From contig JTDE01000915.1 of NCBI GenBank assembly GCA_014338405.1, positions 29,765 through 93,764 of the forward strand: a DNA stretch of 64,000 nt, given 5' to 3'. The notes below the pieces were generated by a model. The model worked only from the letters and a program-made list of their open reading frames with translations, did not search any database and had not been told where the DNA came from. Numbering within the stretch: the first letter of the stretch is position 1; the number at the start of each line of letters is the position of its first letter. This document shows, piece by piece, positions 35,830 to 48,107 of the stretch. Origin of the DNA: Paragonimus skrjabini miyazakii (taxonomy: Eukaryota > Platyhelminthes > Trematoda > Plagiorchiida > Troglotrematidae). A program made the translations under genes and the position numbers.

Positions 35830-38800
35830 GTAAACTTGCACAAAGGATGTGCACAGTATTCTATAGTACAGCAAATAGTTTCAGTTTACAGTTTATTCGA
35901 AATTGTACCAGTAAACGTCACATTAATTGAAATACAATCCAATAATTAGTTGATATTTGAGGTAACATCATACACGGCCTTACTAAAGCAAAATGACTAT
36001 CGAGGTGGTAACTAATATTTCATCATTATACGCTAATAAAAGCGTAAAAAATTGACTATTTTTTCAATCAAACTAACTGGTCACTGTGAACGCTTGATAA
36101 ATTAACAGCCTCTATGGTATGAACTAAGCGCGACCTCCCATTGCAATCAGATAATGTTTTTTAGGAAACAGAATCTGATTGAAGAAGTATTGGTACTTTA
36201 ATATCCATCAAACCAAACGTTTCCGATCACCGAATATATCAATATTCCGATAAGGAATACCCAGTAAAATTATAGGAAGCGTTTTTGTCGGACGTGTCCA
36301 TTAATAACGAATGCACTTCGCTGTCATTGGTTAACACAATTTACTCCGTCAAAAAAAGGTAGACGATGTGAAACACTAAGCATATTATTGCAATAGACAC
36401 GTACTAAGTAGAAGTAAGTAACGGGAGAACGCCATTAGTGAGATACGGGAATATATAGCCATATAAAACATTACAGGTATGATGTGTGGGGTCAGTGCCA
36501 TGTATACTTATTATAGGTTTTACTGTAGCGTCCACGATCCACAAAGCAAGTCGTCTCATCAGTTTCAAACTGAATTATCTATATTCAGATCCAGCATTAT
36601 TCCGTCATTACATTTCCACTAAATGCAAGAAGTACGTTACATGACAAACCTTATCTGTTATATTATAAATGTTTCACTTTTAAATACCTTGTTGCATAAA
36701 GCGTGAGATGTGAGATTACTTAGTAAGAACCCGACGATCAAATTGCAAGAATCAACATAAAGTTGAAATGTGTTAACATTTCTCTAAGTCCTTCAAAAAG
36801 GCGACAGACTCCGTTAGCTCACTCCGGTGACAGGTGTATCTGAAGAGTAAATAATAAACCGTGTTAGAGAAATAAATAAAATGTCGACCAAAAATCGAGG
36901 GGTAAACTATAGCAGTTTTAGAACAAGAAGTGTGCATTGCTTTTATCACGTAAAAGTAGATACGTTTGATATATCCCCATTTAAAAGTATGAACAATCCG
37001 GTTATCGTCGATGGCCAAACAAAATCAAACTAAAAAATTGTAGCAAAACATCCGGTTCGATATTTCACCGCCGGACCATTAAAACTTTATAGGTTTATCG
37101 CATACTAAAAAGATGTGTAAACAAGCAACGAAACGTTTCCAACGTTTGAAAGTTACGGTAGACTACAGGGTATGCCAGTTTTTTTCCCAACAAGCATTGT
37201 TTTCTTGCCTGCTGCCTTTGTTCTACATATGGACTAGTTATCCGTTGTTTGATTTAATCCACACTTCGTCCACATGCACTTTACCTCTTGTTTTCACGTG
37301 GTTCAACTGTCGCAACATCTTTTCTATCAAACTAGAGAAGCCGGATTTGCTGGATTTCCTCTGTCGTTTAAGTGAAAACTACTTTCAACCCACAGCGAAT
37401 CCAGTATGGCAGAAATTATTGTGAACAATTATTGTGAATCACTGTGTATATATGTGTAGTGTTCCTGATCCATTCCTTTGTTTCAATACAAGAATGGATA
37501 GCTTGGGTTGTTGCTTCTTGGTTGAAGTTGTCAGAACTAGAGTTTACAACCAAATAACGTCTGCCAGTCAGGTTTCTAATCGAACGGTCATCACAACGAG
37601 TTCTATCAACTTTGACTCCAAGCCAAGCGGTTGCCTTCAACCAGAATTAACCAATCAGCTTTCAGATCGAGAGGTCATAGCACTGCTCTATACTAAGAAA
37701 GTCATTCATTGACCATCACAACCCGTAACGCATAAACGTACACGTTTGAATTCTAATGCACTGCTGACACCATCTTGTTTTTTTGATAGAACGTTTTCAA
37801 CCCGAATAGCAAGCTTAACAACCAACCACGGACAAATATGGAAGCAGCTTCAGCAGATTCCCACTAAATGACACAAAGCGTTATAACTTTCCAAACCTTC
37901 ATATTCTTACAAATCGTTTGATCACTGCATAAGTTTATCGACGCTAATTTAGTCCTTGGAACCTGTTAAAGAATCCATTCACTAACCTACCAGTGAAGTA
38001 ATGAAGTGTTGCTGCACAAACCCACCAGTCCAGAAACAAAACAGTCGGTAATTTCTCACCAAGCCTTTCCCACATTAATCATTTTGTTGTCGAGAGATTG
38101 GTCGTCAGGATGACGTAATCAAATTAGTAAGGTGGTAAACACAGCACTCCCTCTAACAATGCTGCTCCCAAATAGGTCCTAGAATTGATCGTACGGATCC
38201 GATGAAACATTACGCAGTTGGTTACTATAGAAGTTAGGTTTAAAAGACAACCCATCTTTCTCTTGCCAGCACTTTTGTTGTTGCATGATAGATTATCTAG
38301 GTAACACAACGATGTGGTTATTCAAGCGACTTAAGGTGTAACATTCAGAATAGTTTGATACTGGTTTCCTTGAATCGATCGAGGGTGGAACCGTCATCCA
38401 CAAAGTCGATACTGATCCTCGAGGTGGCCCAACTCAAACATTCCCTGTGACATAAATATTTCCAGTTAGCTACCATAACGTATTCCAACGACAAACGCTT
38501 ACTATCACTGTCAGTCTATATTGTATACATACTGAACAATTATCCAGGCTATGTAGTGACCGCGGTCAAAGATCACGTGACTAGTCCGCATCTAAACCAA
38601 AGTACCTATACAATACACTGAGGACAGACGTATAAAGACTTGCAACAGTTAGATATTCCCAGTGGCGAGTCGCTATTCGTTTGGCCAGAGTATCGGTGTC
38701 TCAAACTTCACAATGATTCATTTAACTCAGTGATATTATACTAAGTTTATTTGGATACCTGTGTTTCTGACATTTGTTGAATATTTACAGTTTCGTTAAT

Positions 38801-39235
38801 CTGCTGATGAACAATTTCTCGTCAGGATTTCCATCTACAGCGCATTGAACTTTCTCACTTGAATTTTTAAAACGTCATGTTTTCCTCTGATCACCATCAG
38901 CTTTTCACATGAGATTGTGGTATGGCCTTAATTTTTTAATCATGTATACGAAATGACTATTGAAGTTTTCGCTAATCCGCGTATCTAATTGGTTATGAGG
39001 TGCTTCAGCCTACTGAAACACATCTGCATGTTGAAAAACTTTGTATAGTAAGTATGTCTTTGAAGGTTATCTTGTGTGCTTGTTTTAACTAGCCACTGGT
39101 GATTACATCTCTTATGTTCAGTGTCCTGCTTTCCACCTTCAAAAATAAGCATTAGACAAGAGTATTGTTCTCGCTTGGTCTAACCAGTAATAAATACTTA
39201 AAGCACAAATATTTGCTTATAACTGGAAACATTAT
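35830..39235. other. No firm gene
   Basis: Featureless apart from 39009-39047 (+), a 39-nt open stretch (PTETHLHVEKLCI) between GCTTCAG and a strong GTAAGTATG donor. It is a possible small symmetric exon. Confidence 0.3.
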
Positions 39236-39426
39236 TTACGACACATGCTTGTTGTATTTACACTTTAGTATACATACAAGTTGCCCATCGATCGCCGCCG
39301 TACTAACATCCGGGTTCGACGCCATAAAGTCAGCCTTCACTTATCGCACATTGGTTAGCAGAACTTTCGCAGTAGTCGTACTACCATTTCCCGTGGCTAA
39401 AATGTAATAAACCCAATTCAAAGCTC
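39236..39426 (-). pseudogene. GC-rich broken reading frame, possibly repeat-derived
   Basis: On the minus strand the frame runs from 39426 to a stop at 39236-39238, with one internal TAA at 39341-39343. It reads NWVYYILATGNGSTTTAKVL, then LLTNVR, stop, VKADFMASNPDVSTAAIDGQ and KCKYNKHVS. The block between about 39284 and 39403 is near 50% GC, far above its surroundings. The peptide composition on both sides of the stop strongly suggests former coding sequence with a single nonsense change. The overlapping plus-strand frame of 80 codons is then a shadow. I recall similar text from fluke predicted proteins but cannot name a family. It may be a transposon fragment or a processed remnant. Confidence 0.42.
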
Positions 39427-40202
39427 TTTACAAACTGAGCTGATAAGTCAATTACTATAAACAGTTTATTGACCAAAAACATATTTCCATTCTGTGTCAA
39501 TACACGATTGAATTGGGTTGTTATTTGATACAGTAGTAAGACTGACTTACAAGCAACTTAGTAAACGTCAACTAATTTTGAAATTTCTTGTCAACTGAGT
39601 TGTTTCATCAGTACAATCAGAGTAAGCAATAGACGTGTTTGACGATAACGAATAAACCAACTGAACTTGAGTGGAAAACTTATAATAGAAGATTACGTTT
39701 TTCCACTTGCCGCATTTGTGGTGAAGATTAAACTATACCAGGCTTAATGAAGAGAGGCACAAAGCCCGTCTTCTTTAGCACAGTTTGGAGATAGGTCAAA
39801 ATATACATCGGACTGTTTCGTTTGTTATTTCATAAACTGATTTAACTTTCAAAACTGTGAGCACGAGTTACGCACTTTATATTGATGGAATGACTAGGGT
39901 GAATGATTTATACTCAAAGGCTAACGGGTTCATGTCACCTAAGTCTTTTGTTCAATTTATCTTGCTACTATCGCTGTGCGTCCTTGTTGTAGATTCTGAT
40001 TGCCTTATTATGCACCTAACGAAATGACAGGGAAGTTTTAACGTCGTATGGATTTCGTTAAGCAACTGGGAAATCGCCTTGCATTAACAATCCGTTTATA
40101 TATATGTTGTGATGGAAAAACCTGCTCAAATGGGAGCTGATTTTGTTCAGAAATATATTGAGCATACGTTTCATCGTTTATCTAATTTCAGTATTTTAAA
40201 AA

Positions 40203-40622
40203 TTATCGGCCCAAAAATAAAAATACTTTAGTGTCGTTATTTTTGCAAATCGAAGAAACATGACATATTGTAGCTGCAATCTGATTGGTTGCGAACGTGA
40301 ACGACATTTGCATTTGAATACGGCATGCCCGACAATTCGCTGTGTGCCGTTTGCCAACTAGGACGTTTGGGAATATAAAACCAGAGGAATTTGTCCCGAT
40401 CGACGTGTTCACTTCAGAATAATATGAGTGAACATCTTGTGTTGCGGAAGATATGCAATTTTTCATGAATACACCTATTACCGGGTTATCACACGCACTT
40501 TTCAGACATAAAGATAACTCCGTTAAACTTATGCGGTTTGAGTAGTTCAGACTAGTTAATCCGCAGGCTTCTGCTGCATTGTTGACGTTGTCATCAGAAA
40601 GCAACCAGCAACAGATTACATT
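40203..40622. other. Upstream region of the GPCR exon
   Basis: The longest open frame of the window (145 codons) lies here on the minus strand, but it has no recognisable domain and is within the size expected by chance. On the plus strand this would be the 5' UTR or upstream intron of the receptor exon that starts at 40623. No promoter motif stands out. Confidence 0.3.
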
Positions 40623-40778
40623 ATGTATTGTGAAAATCAAACATTGGTAACTTTCAATCCTATGTATGGACTAAGTCACATCGTGCTCACCGCTATTGTT
40701 CTTGGTCTGATTATCGTTTGTACCATAATCGGGAACATGTTTGTGGTTGCCGCTATCCTCTTGGACCGTCATTTGCAA
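40623..40778 (+). CDS. First coding exon of a biogenic-amine (5-HT1-like) GPCR
   Basis: The 52-codon exon encodes the extracellular N-terminus and first transmembrane helix of a class A G-protein-coupled receptor. The start is ATG at 40623. An N-glycosylation sequon (NQT, residues 5-7) lies in the short N-terminus. Residues 20-47 form TM1, with the class A hallmark GN (Asn38 = N1.50) followed by VVAAILLDRHLQ. This matches the 5-HT1A-type TM1 end GNxxVVAAIxLERxLQ, so a serotonin or related amine receptor is likely. The exon ends with CAA|GTGAGT, phase 0, just before the expected (N/S)VxNYL start of TM2. No TM2-TM7 exon was found downstream in the window, so the next intron is probably long or the rest lies outside. 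It acts at the plasma membrane. Confidence 0.82.
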
Positions 40779-40784
40779 GTGAGT
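40779..40784 (+). promoter_or_regulatory. Splice donor of the GPCR exon
   Basis: GTGAGT follows CAA at the exact point where the receptor alignment leaves the conserved HLQ motif. The frame continues only 17 codons past it before a stop, which supports splicing here. Confidence 0.75.
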
Positions 40785-41984
40785 TTGTCCTGTATTGTGT
40801 CTACATTGATTAAACGGTCACTTTTATATTCATGACATGATATGCCTACCGTAATTCTAAGCGATTCCTGCAATTTGCCAGAAATATATCATGGTCTTAG
40901 GAATCTTACAAAGTGTGTATCATTTTTTTCTATTAGACGCACCGATTAAAACATATTTTCTTGATATATTCTTATTAAGTTTAATTTTGCTTTTGAATTA
41001 CTTCGATAACTACTGACATCAGCACCAGCAGCGTTTTAACAGCCAGGGGCCAAATATTTGAGAAGACAGTGGAAAATTTAACAAAATTTTGCGCTAAAAT
41101 GTGCGAAAGTTTTATTATCATAACACTTTTTACAGCAAACCTTGGGTATAGAGAGGAAGTCAGCAGTGAACAAGTAAATTTGCGCTCCGTGTTGATTACG
41201 TAACAGCATTGTTCTAAAAATATATGATAACAATGTTTTCAGTCCAATTATATTTAACAATAATCGTCATTTTGCTTCAAATGTACTGAACCCTGTTTTT
41301 ACTTTCCAATCACTGATGAACTCGTATATTTACTTTGCATTTCTGATGCGAACACTGAAACTCTTGCTGGCAGTGCTTTGTTTCCTTCTTAGCTAATTGC
41401 CCTCATTTTACTGTAATTTAGTCGGCGAGAAACAACATATATCGCATTCGATAATTACCGTGGGCAACACTTTTGCAAAGAGTAGTTTAACTCAAGAAAC
41501 CTAATGAAATACTGGTGTAATATACCACAACAAATAAACCAATTTTGTGGAGGAGGCGTTCTTCAGCAGTGTTAAAGCTGAAAACAGAAAACGTGAACCG
41601 ACTACAATGTGTGCAACAGTAAAATCAAACGGATAAGTTTAAAATGCATTGATTATAGAACAAAGTTTGGGAAGATTTGCTCTCCTGCATTAGATGCAAA
41701 TCCCTATAACAGAAATTCAAATCGAAACGATTTTGCCAATAAATTATTAATTTGACATGAACTAATGCGTGTACACAAAATAGCCAGGGTGTGAAAGTGT
41801 TGGTACAAGGGTTATTACTTACCAAATTGATTCTGTCAAGAGATAGATATATGTGCAGACATAAAAATGTCTGTCGGCCGATCTTTTCTAGCAATGACAT
41901 TGCAAAAACTAATGGTCTGGGTAATTATGTTACTATCAGTAAAACTAATTATGCTGTTCCAAATCGAACGCTACCCATATCCAG

Positions 41985-42101
41985 CCTTTCAACTGACGCA
42001 TTTTGTGAGGAAGCATTTGACTCACATTCTGTTCTTATTGAAGAAAATCTACAGTGTATATTTTCACCCGAACCGGAACTTGCAGTCCGATCCTCTCGCT
42101 T
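41985..42101 (+). CDS. Candidate internal exon near the GPCR
   Basis: A 117-nt open stretch (39 codons, phase-symmetric) lies between acceptor ctacccatatccag and a strong donor, CGCTT|GTGAGT (intron from 42102). It reads LSTDAFCEEAFDSHSVLIEE and FSPEPELAVRSS, an acidic, Ser/Glu-rich, non-membrane segment inside a 104-codon frame (41791-42105). It lies 1.2 kb downstream of the receptor exon on the same strand. It could be a loop or linker exon of that gene, but the transmembrane exons expected between them are not seen, so it may belong to an alternative transcript or another gene. The overlapping frame (41867-42160) also ends near a GTGAGT donor (42157). Confidence 0.33.
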
Positions 42102-42161
42102 GTGAGTCTGCCATGTCAATCAAAATATCAGCTACCACTCACTTGCTCAGCCACAAGTGAG

Positions 42162-44666
42162 TATCTGGTTCAGCTCATCGGATCTTCTCGATAAGGAACA
42201 TAGTAAATGTTCCGTTAACACCAAACTACAAACCAGGGATCAGGAACTTCTCAGTTAGTTTGAATACACGGATATAGTGGAACCAACAAAGCCGTGTACA
42301 TAGTATAGTATACTGTACGACAAGTTTGTGATACGCTACTGCTTACGAAATATATTGCATTTTATTGTCATAACCATGAAAGAAACTATTAAGTAGATGA
42401 TAAAGAATCATAAAAATACTGAAGCAATAAAAGTTGATATATGTATGTTATGTATGATGTTACAAGTGATCACTAAACAAGTTTAATGATCTGAATGAAA
42501 TCAGCTGGGCGTGTACTCCACAGAGTTGTACACTGAAGTTAAAATATATATATTGTATCTTCCCCGAGGTAGTGAACCAGCCTTTGTATCAAACAAAATG
42601 GGAACATGACTGAATGTTTACAAAGTATATTCTGATCTTTTTTACTGTGGAGTCGATAACACATCGACCGATGCGGTTGTTTAGTTGTACCGTGGATTCG
42701 AATTCAGCACACGGTTGGAGCAAGAATGTGCAACACCGACAGGTAGAAACAAGAAGGTAACTCGAATCGAATGCCTGTTATCAAAATAAATTGTCCGGAA
42801 TCACTCCAATTTTCGAGGCTCCTATTCAGTATCACAGATTACTGCTGATGGGAAATATGATAAAGATCAACCGCTAAAGGATAAACTAGCAAAACCGACA
42901 AAGAAATAAATGTGGTGACTGTCTTATTGTCAGATTAAGTAACAGTGATGATTTGTTCGACGAATTCGGAAATTGATCTTTTTCCAGGCAATACGAGCAT
43001 TGTGGCAGAAAATTTAACAGAACCGATGCAGCACATTAAGAGGCATTTTGAAAAGAAGCACGTTAGTCACGTAGAGATAGCATCGGTAGCCATTCAGCAC
43101 CAGGTATTACAGGATAGGCTGCTTGGCTATCAAACGTTTGATGATATAGTCCAAATCTACGTCATGCAGTCAACGTCTACTCTCGCTTGGGTACTCCAAG
43201 ATAGTATTTTCGAGGGCTCTCTGTTCTGTTTGTTAATAACCAGTTTGCAATGGACTGAATGTCCGATGTTTGCACCTGATTAGGTGAAGGAAAATGTACG
43301 CTACGTATGTCAAAATACTGAGGTTAAGTAACCCATCAGGAAGGAAGTTTAGAGTCGTTTGATTTAACGAATGTGTGTAACTTTGGAAAGTGTAAATTCA
43401 TTGGATAAAACTTGAAGTCTACTCCCCTTAAATTCATAAGTTTGACTTACTTAAAATCATAAACAAAAGTAGACATCTCAAGCGAAGACTCATGAATGAA
43501 ACTCCCAGTTTTTGACGTGGCATCCTTCGCAATTAACTGAAAACCAGGTAAAGTTCAACAAAGTTCTTCTGAGATTTTTGTTCTTACGTACCCGATCCGT
43601 GTAAATCAAGTAGCACAGGCTGTTAGCAAACTAAAATGTTAGATGGGTAGTGAATATACCGACAGTGTTTAAAACTGTCACACTGAAGACAAGAACAACG
43701 CATATTTTACGACAACACGACGATAAAGATAACTCTACCGGCTACGCAATTTTTGATAATCAAAACTGCGCCGCCGGCAATTCACACTTCTTCAAAGAAG
43801 ATATTACCACAGCATAACGAAAATTTGAAAATTCTGATGTTTATCGTAATTCCGTGATGCACAAACAATTTGGCTAATCAAATTGGCAAACCTTCGCCAA
43901 TGTTACCGCCGTTTATATTTATTTAAATCCTTAGTTTGTAGGCGTGATTACTGATTACTTTTATCGAAAGCAGAAGTATCTGTTTGGTAAATTAAGAAAC
44001 CACAGATGCGAAGATGAACAAGTCTGCAATTTTCAACAGTTTGTCGGTAAAAAAATAATTACAAAAAAAAACAATTTCACTTTTGCAATGTGGTCTAATG
44101 GCTTAAACAAACAAACAAGAAAAGAACATTAACCACAGTGAATTGAATGACAGCTGGCTGTCTGTTTCAACTGGGCTATGCTGTTGCTTGAATTTACCTA
44201 AACACAGCAAAACATTGACAGTTGTGTACGACACGGTCTGCTTCATCTACTAGGTGTTTACCTAACCACACGCATCACCAAAACTGTAATTTGTAAACTG
44301 ACAACTAGCTCCAGTGGGTTGCGAAGCTAGGTTGTCGCCAGTTTTCCGTCCAGTTTGAAACGGTTAACTGAAGTTACCTGAGAAGCAATTGGTTTCCAAG
44401 TCCTTCCTGACCCAAACGCAATAGAGTTTATCCAACGTGAAAAATCTGAGGGGGCTTTCCTTCATTTGTGATTTTGCTCCACTTAGCAAAAAAAAGTATT
44501 TTCGAAGACACGAACAACAGCGCCTTATTTCAACTAATAAAGACGAGTAAGTGTTTGAAAAAATCGAGAGTATTTAAGCCAATAACACAAACACCTTCTA
44601 TATTCAAATGCCATTTTTACGATAAGAATACATAAACGAACCGGTCTGATCTGATTTGTCTCTTAC
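42162..44666. other. No gene recognised
   Basis: Contains a 112-codon plus-strand frame (42945-43283) with HIKRHFEKKH, faintly like the His pair of a zinc finger but lacking the Cys pair at normal spacing. A 24-bp imperfect palindrome lies at about 43745-43768. Nothing else is supported. Confidence 0.3.
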
Positions 44667-44757
44667 GCCACTTCTCAGCCCATAATACATCACACCGTTG
44701 GAACTGCGACGAATTCCGCAAGAATATTTTTTGTTTCGAGGTCTTTTTTTCCGTAGA
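44667..44757 (-). CDS. Candidate basic exon, unknown protein
   Basis: On the minus strand a 91-nt open stretch lies between an acceptor (tttcttgtaacctaag) and a GTAAGA donor (intron from 44666). It reads LRKKRPRNKKYSCGIRRSS and GVMYYGLRSG, a strongly basic segment with a nuclear-localisation-like KKRPRNKK. No family is recognised. Support is the two splice sites plus an uninterrupted frame. Confidence 0.25.
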
Positions 44758-47700
44758 CTTAGGTTACAAGAAATCTCCACAGATTTCAAAATGCTTGTAA
44801 TCGCGTACAAAACTTCGTTAACCTGTACTCAAGTTTAATGAACACTTAACCTGTTTGGTTGTATATTAATGTGATATACAAACTGCTTTGTTTTTACATT
44901 AAATAAATCATCTCACTTTGACAAGTACAGCCCAAACCTGTGCCCATCGTCCTTGGTAAAAACGCGATGATTTTAGAAGATAGACATGAAACGTTTGCAA
45001 TAAAAATCAAATATTGATTCATGTAATTGAAGCGTCTGGAGTTAATTTTACGTAAGAAAAACTTCCATTCACTAGTTGTTGCATACACTAAGTAAATTAG
45101 AATAGGTTTGTTGGAGCAACCTCAAAAATGACGATGGCCTACGGATGAAATAGCAAACAATACTTGAAAGGTTTATTTCCTTGTGGGCAAAACAAGGGCA
45201 CATAAATATTACTGGTGACCAGTTTTCACATATTTGTAGAAAACTCAGTCCAGCTTTCTTCGAATAGTGGATGGGATGAGAAGAACTTCAGGGAACAAAC
45301 AATTATCAAAAATTCATAAAGAAAATTAACGAGTTGCAAACCTCGTAAATTAATGAATTACAATGCGCCAGCTGGGCATACTCTGAACTGTAGGTGAGGT
45401 ATACGTTACGATGCTCATGTGCGCTCATTTAATCACCAGTCAGGTTGCGGCATTTTGTAAACTTTTAATACTAGTAACCAGCAGGGGCTCACTAGTGTTT
45501 AGGTGATTCGCGTAGTTCGCAAATCACCGAACAAGATAAATTTAATAGAAAAATACAGTTTCTTTTTGTATTCCGTATGTATTGTCTTACTTTTCTGTTG
45601 AAAAATGTCAACTTCAAACATATATTAAGCAACTGATGGCAGTAGTTAACAATCCACATGCTTCAAGTTTTGCCCAATTTTAATTCACTTAAGCGGCGAA
45701 TTTACATAAACCAAAAAGCGTTTGTAACCGTCACCGAATGTTAACCACTAACTTGATTGGGTAACCCACAAACTAACCTTTCGCACGTTAGGCCAGTGAG
45801 ATACCAGTATAATGAATTCGTTGCGAATAGCCCTCTTACCAATGGACTCCGGTATCCCGCTAACCAGTTGACAATCCACCAACTACAAACTGGCTTTTAA
45901 GTTATAACGTTTTGCCAATTTTTCACAATATAACAGAGCATTTTTCTCACTGTCCAGTTTATAGTGTTTGCCTAATAACGGTAACTTAATAGAACATTTA
46001 ACTGGTAAAGTCACTTGAGTTGTAGTTTGAGCAACCAAATCGATCGTACGCTTAGGCCGGTCAACAGGAGTATTTTTGTGACTTACTATGCATGTTACTG
46101 CCGTTTGGGCCTAGTGACCGATAGCTTCTGACATGTCCAGTAACTCTGCGATATCCCTACATTGGATCGCATTGTTCTGTATGTAGGGGATTTATTTGTT
46201 CCCTCTACTTAACACTGCTCTCTTTCTGTATGAAAAGCAATGTGTATGTACACCTAAGAGATTCTTGTGAATCTTGAGTCCTATCCATGGATCGACTATC
46301 CCTTTTGAGTGATTCAGTTTAGTATAAATGGTATAAACACTTCTTTCAACAAGACCACCTTGTTAATGCATCCCAACCTGCCATAGCAAACGTGCCCCAT
46401 GGATTGAATCATTTATTAAATTTAACGCTCAAAGTGCAAATACTTCACGGAAGATAACCCCTCCCATAAAATGTGACGACGAGGATATCGGATTCATTAA
46501 CTTTCACAGCTCGACTAATGTGCAGGCTGAGTTAGGTGGCTATCTGGGAACAGAACGTTTCATCGTTACCGAACGATATTTTCTTCATCCATGCAGTTGT
46601 TTAAATGCAATATTACAAGCATTTTACTGCTTCAATCAAAACTTATAAAATGACGTTATGTCATTTTGGAGTAGGTAGGTAATATGGTAGTCATTTTAAA
46701 ATGTAAACGGCACACACGAACAGCAAATTTAGGGAAAATATTTGTGCAATCACCGAACGCACCGAGCATAGTTAATGGAATACTCAGCGTTATATTTGGT
46801 TGTCAATTTTACTTCGAAATTAGATATTGCGGCCGGTTTACTTCCGTTTTTGTAGTATATAAACAATGATCAAAAATTATTTCCGGAATACCCAGAAACG
46901 AACATGAGAATTGTGTGCTGTTTTGTGATTAACACTAGCTTATTAGATGATGAAAAACACTCCGCTTGCATGCTTTTGTGTGTAAATTGCCTGATCAAGG
47001 ATAGATCATTATCCGCTAATTCGTAGCCTATGGGAAGGTAGTATACCAGATACACTCGGAATCGAACAGTTATTTAGGTGTCAAAATCTTATTGCCGAGT
47101 TTGTAAACGCTTTCGCTCTATATACTCATGGCTGTTGTTTCCACTGTAATAAACTGCATAACTCCTCATTTTATAGAGCGCGGAAATTTCGCGTCTCAAA
47201 GTCTTCCACTGCTGACGATGAAGATCCTAGATTGTCGTACATCGTGGAACAACTGCTTCTGGTCTAAAATTTTCGTTATGTTTGTGCGTATAAATTGATG
47301 TGTGGGACACACTGTTAGGCAAGAAATGCGCGATGAAGTCGTGATCTTGAAATATGCGCTCCTTTTTGCCCAAGTGTGTTGACCTATCAGACGTTAAGGA
47401 CACTTAAAAGGAAATGATAGAACGAGCTCAAAACGTAGCATTGGTTCTCCATGTACGCTTACACAAGATGATTTATTTCAAACATGACAAATCTTATGAA
47501 AGGTAATACGATTGTTTCAACTTCTGTGTTCTGGGCATAAAAATCTGCATAATTGGTAATTATTCCCAGATTTACTGTTCAAATATTGGCGGACTGCACA
47601 ATGACGTGTCTGCGTTGTTAGTAAATGTTTGCATCACCTTCGTTTTAGAGTGTATGATAAATTCATTTTTAGGCCTTTAGAAACTGGATAAATGTTGGAT

Positions 47701-48107
47701 GTATAAAAACGTGTTCTCACTGAAGCATCATGTCTTGGTGCAGATCGAGTTCACAAAATTATGCAGACAGTCTTCGTGAAATTGATCTTGGATGTAAAAA
47801 GCGTCCCCCTTCCCTCTCATTGTTTTTGAAAACCATATGTGAATTAAGGAGGCTTTGACTCCGTTGGAATAAATAATCAAACACGTTGAGGCATAATTCA
47901 CAAGTACACAATTTGGAGTCTGTGACTTTTACCTCTTGTTCTCAACAAGGGATGAATATGTCGTTATAACGGTGCCAAACTAATTCACAATACTTCGTCT
48001 TGAATAGTAAAAAATGTTTACATTAAATAAAGCTTGAAACAGTTCGTTCCCTTGATGAACTTGAATAAAATAATGAGAAGGTGTAATATATTTGATGTTC
48101 TCCAGAG
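44758..48107. other. No gene recognised; two hairpins
   Basis: No coding or transposon homology. Hairpins are present at 45502-45528 (11-bp arms with one mismatch, 5-nt loop) and 46153-46191 (atccctacat/atgtaggggat around an 18-nt loop). Confidence 0.35.
45502..45528. repeat. Short stable hairpin
   Basis: The arms GGTGATTCGCG and CGCAAATCACC pair at 10 of 11 positions around a tagtt loop. No T-run or other element lies next to it to indicate a role. Confidence 0.6.

Noticed and set aside
40203..40640. 145-codon minus-strand open frame, the longest in the window
   Set aside because: No domain, signal or family motif. At this base composition about one frame of this size is expected by chance in 128 kb of strand, and it lies antisense to the start of the GPCR exon.
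42945..43283. BED or C2H2 zinc-finger-like HIKRHFEKKH
   Set aside because: No Cys pair at a proper distance and no other conserved transposase or zinc-finger residues.
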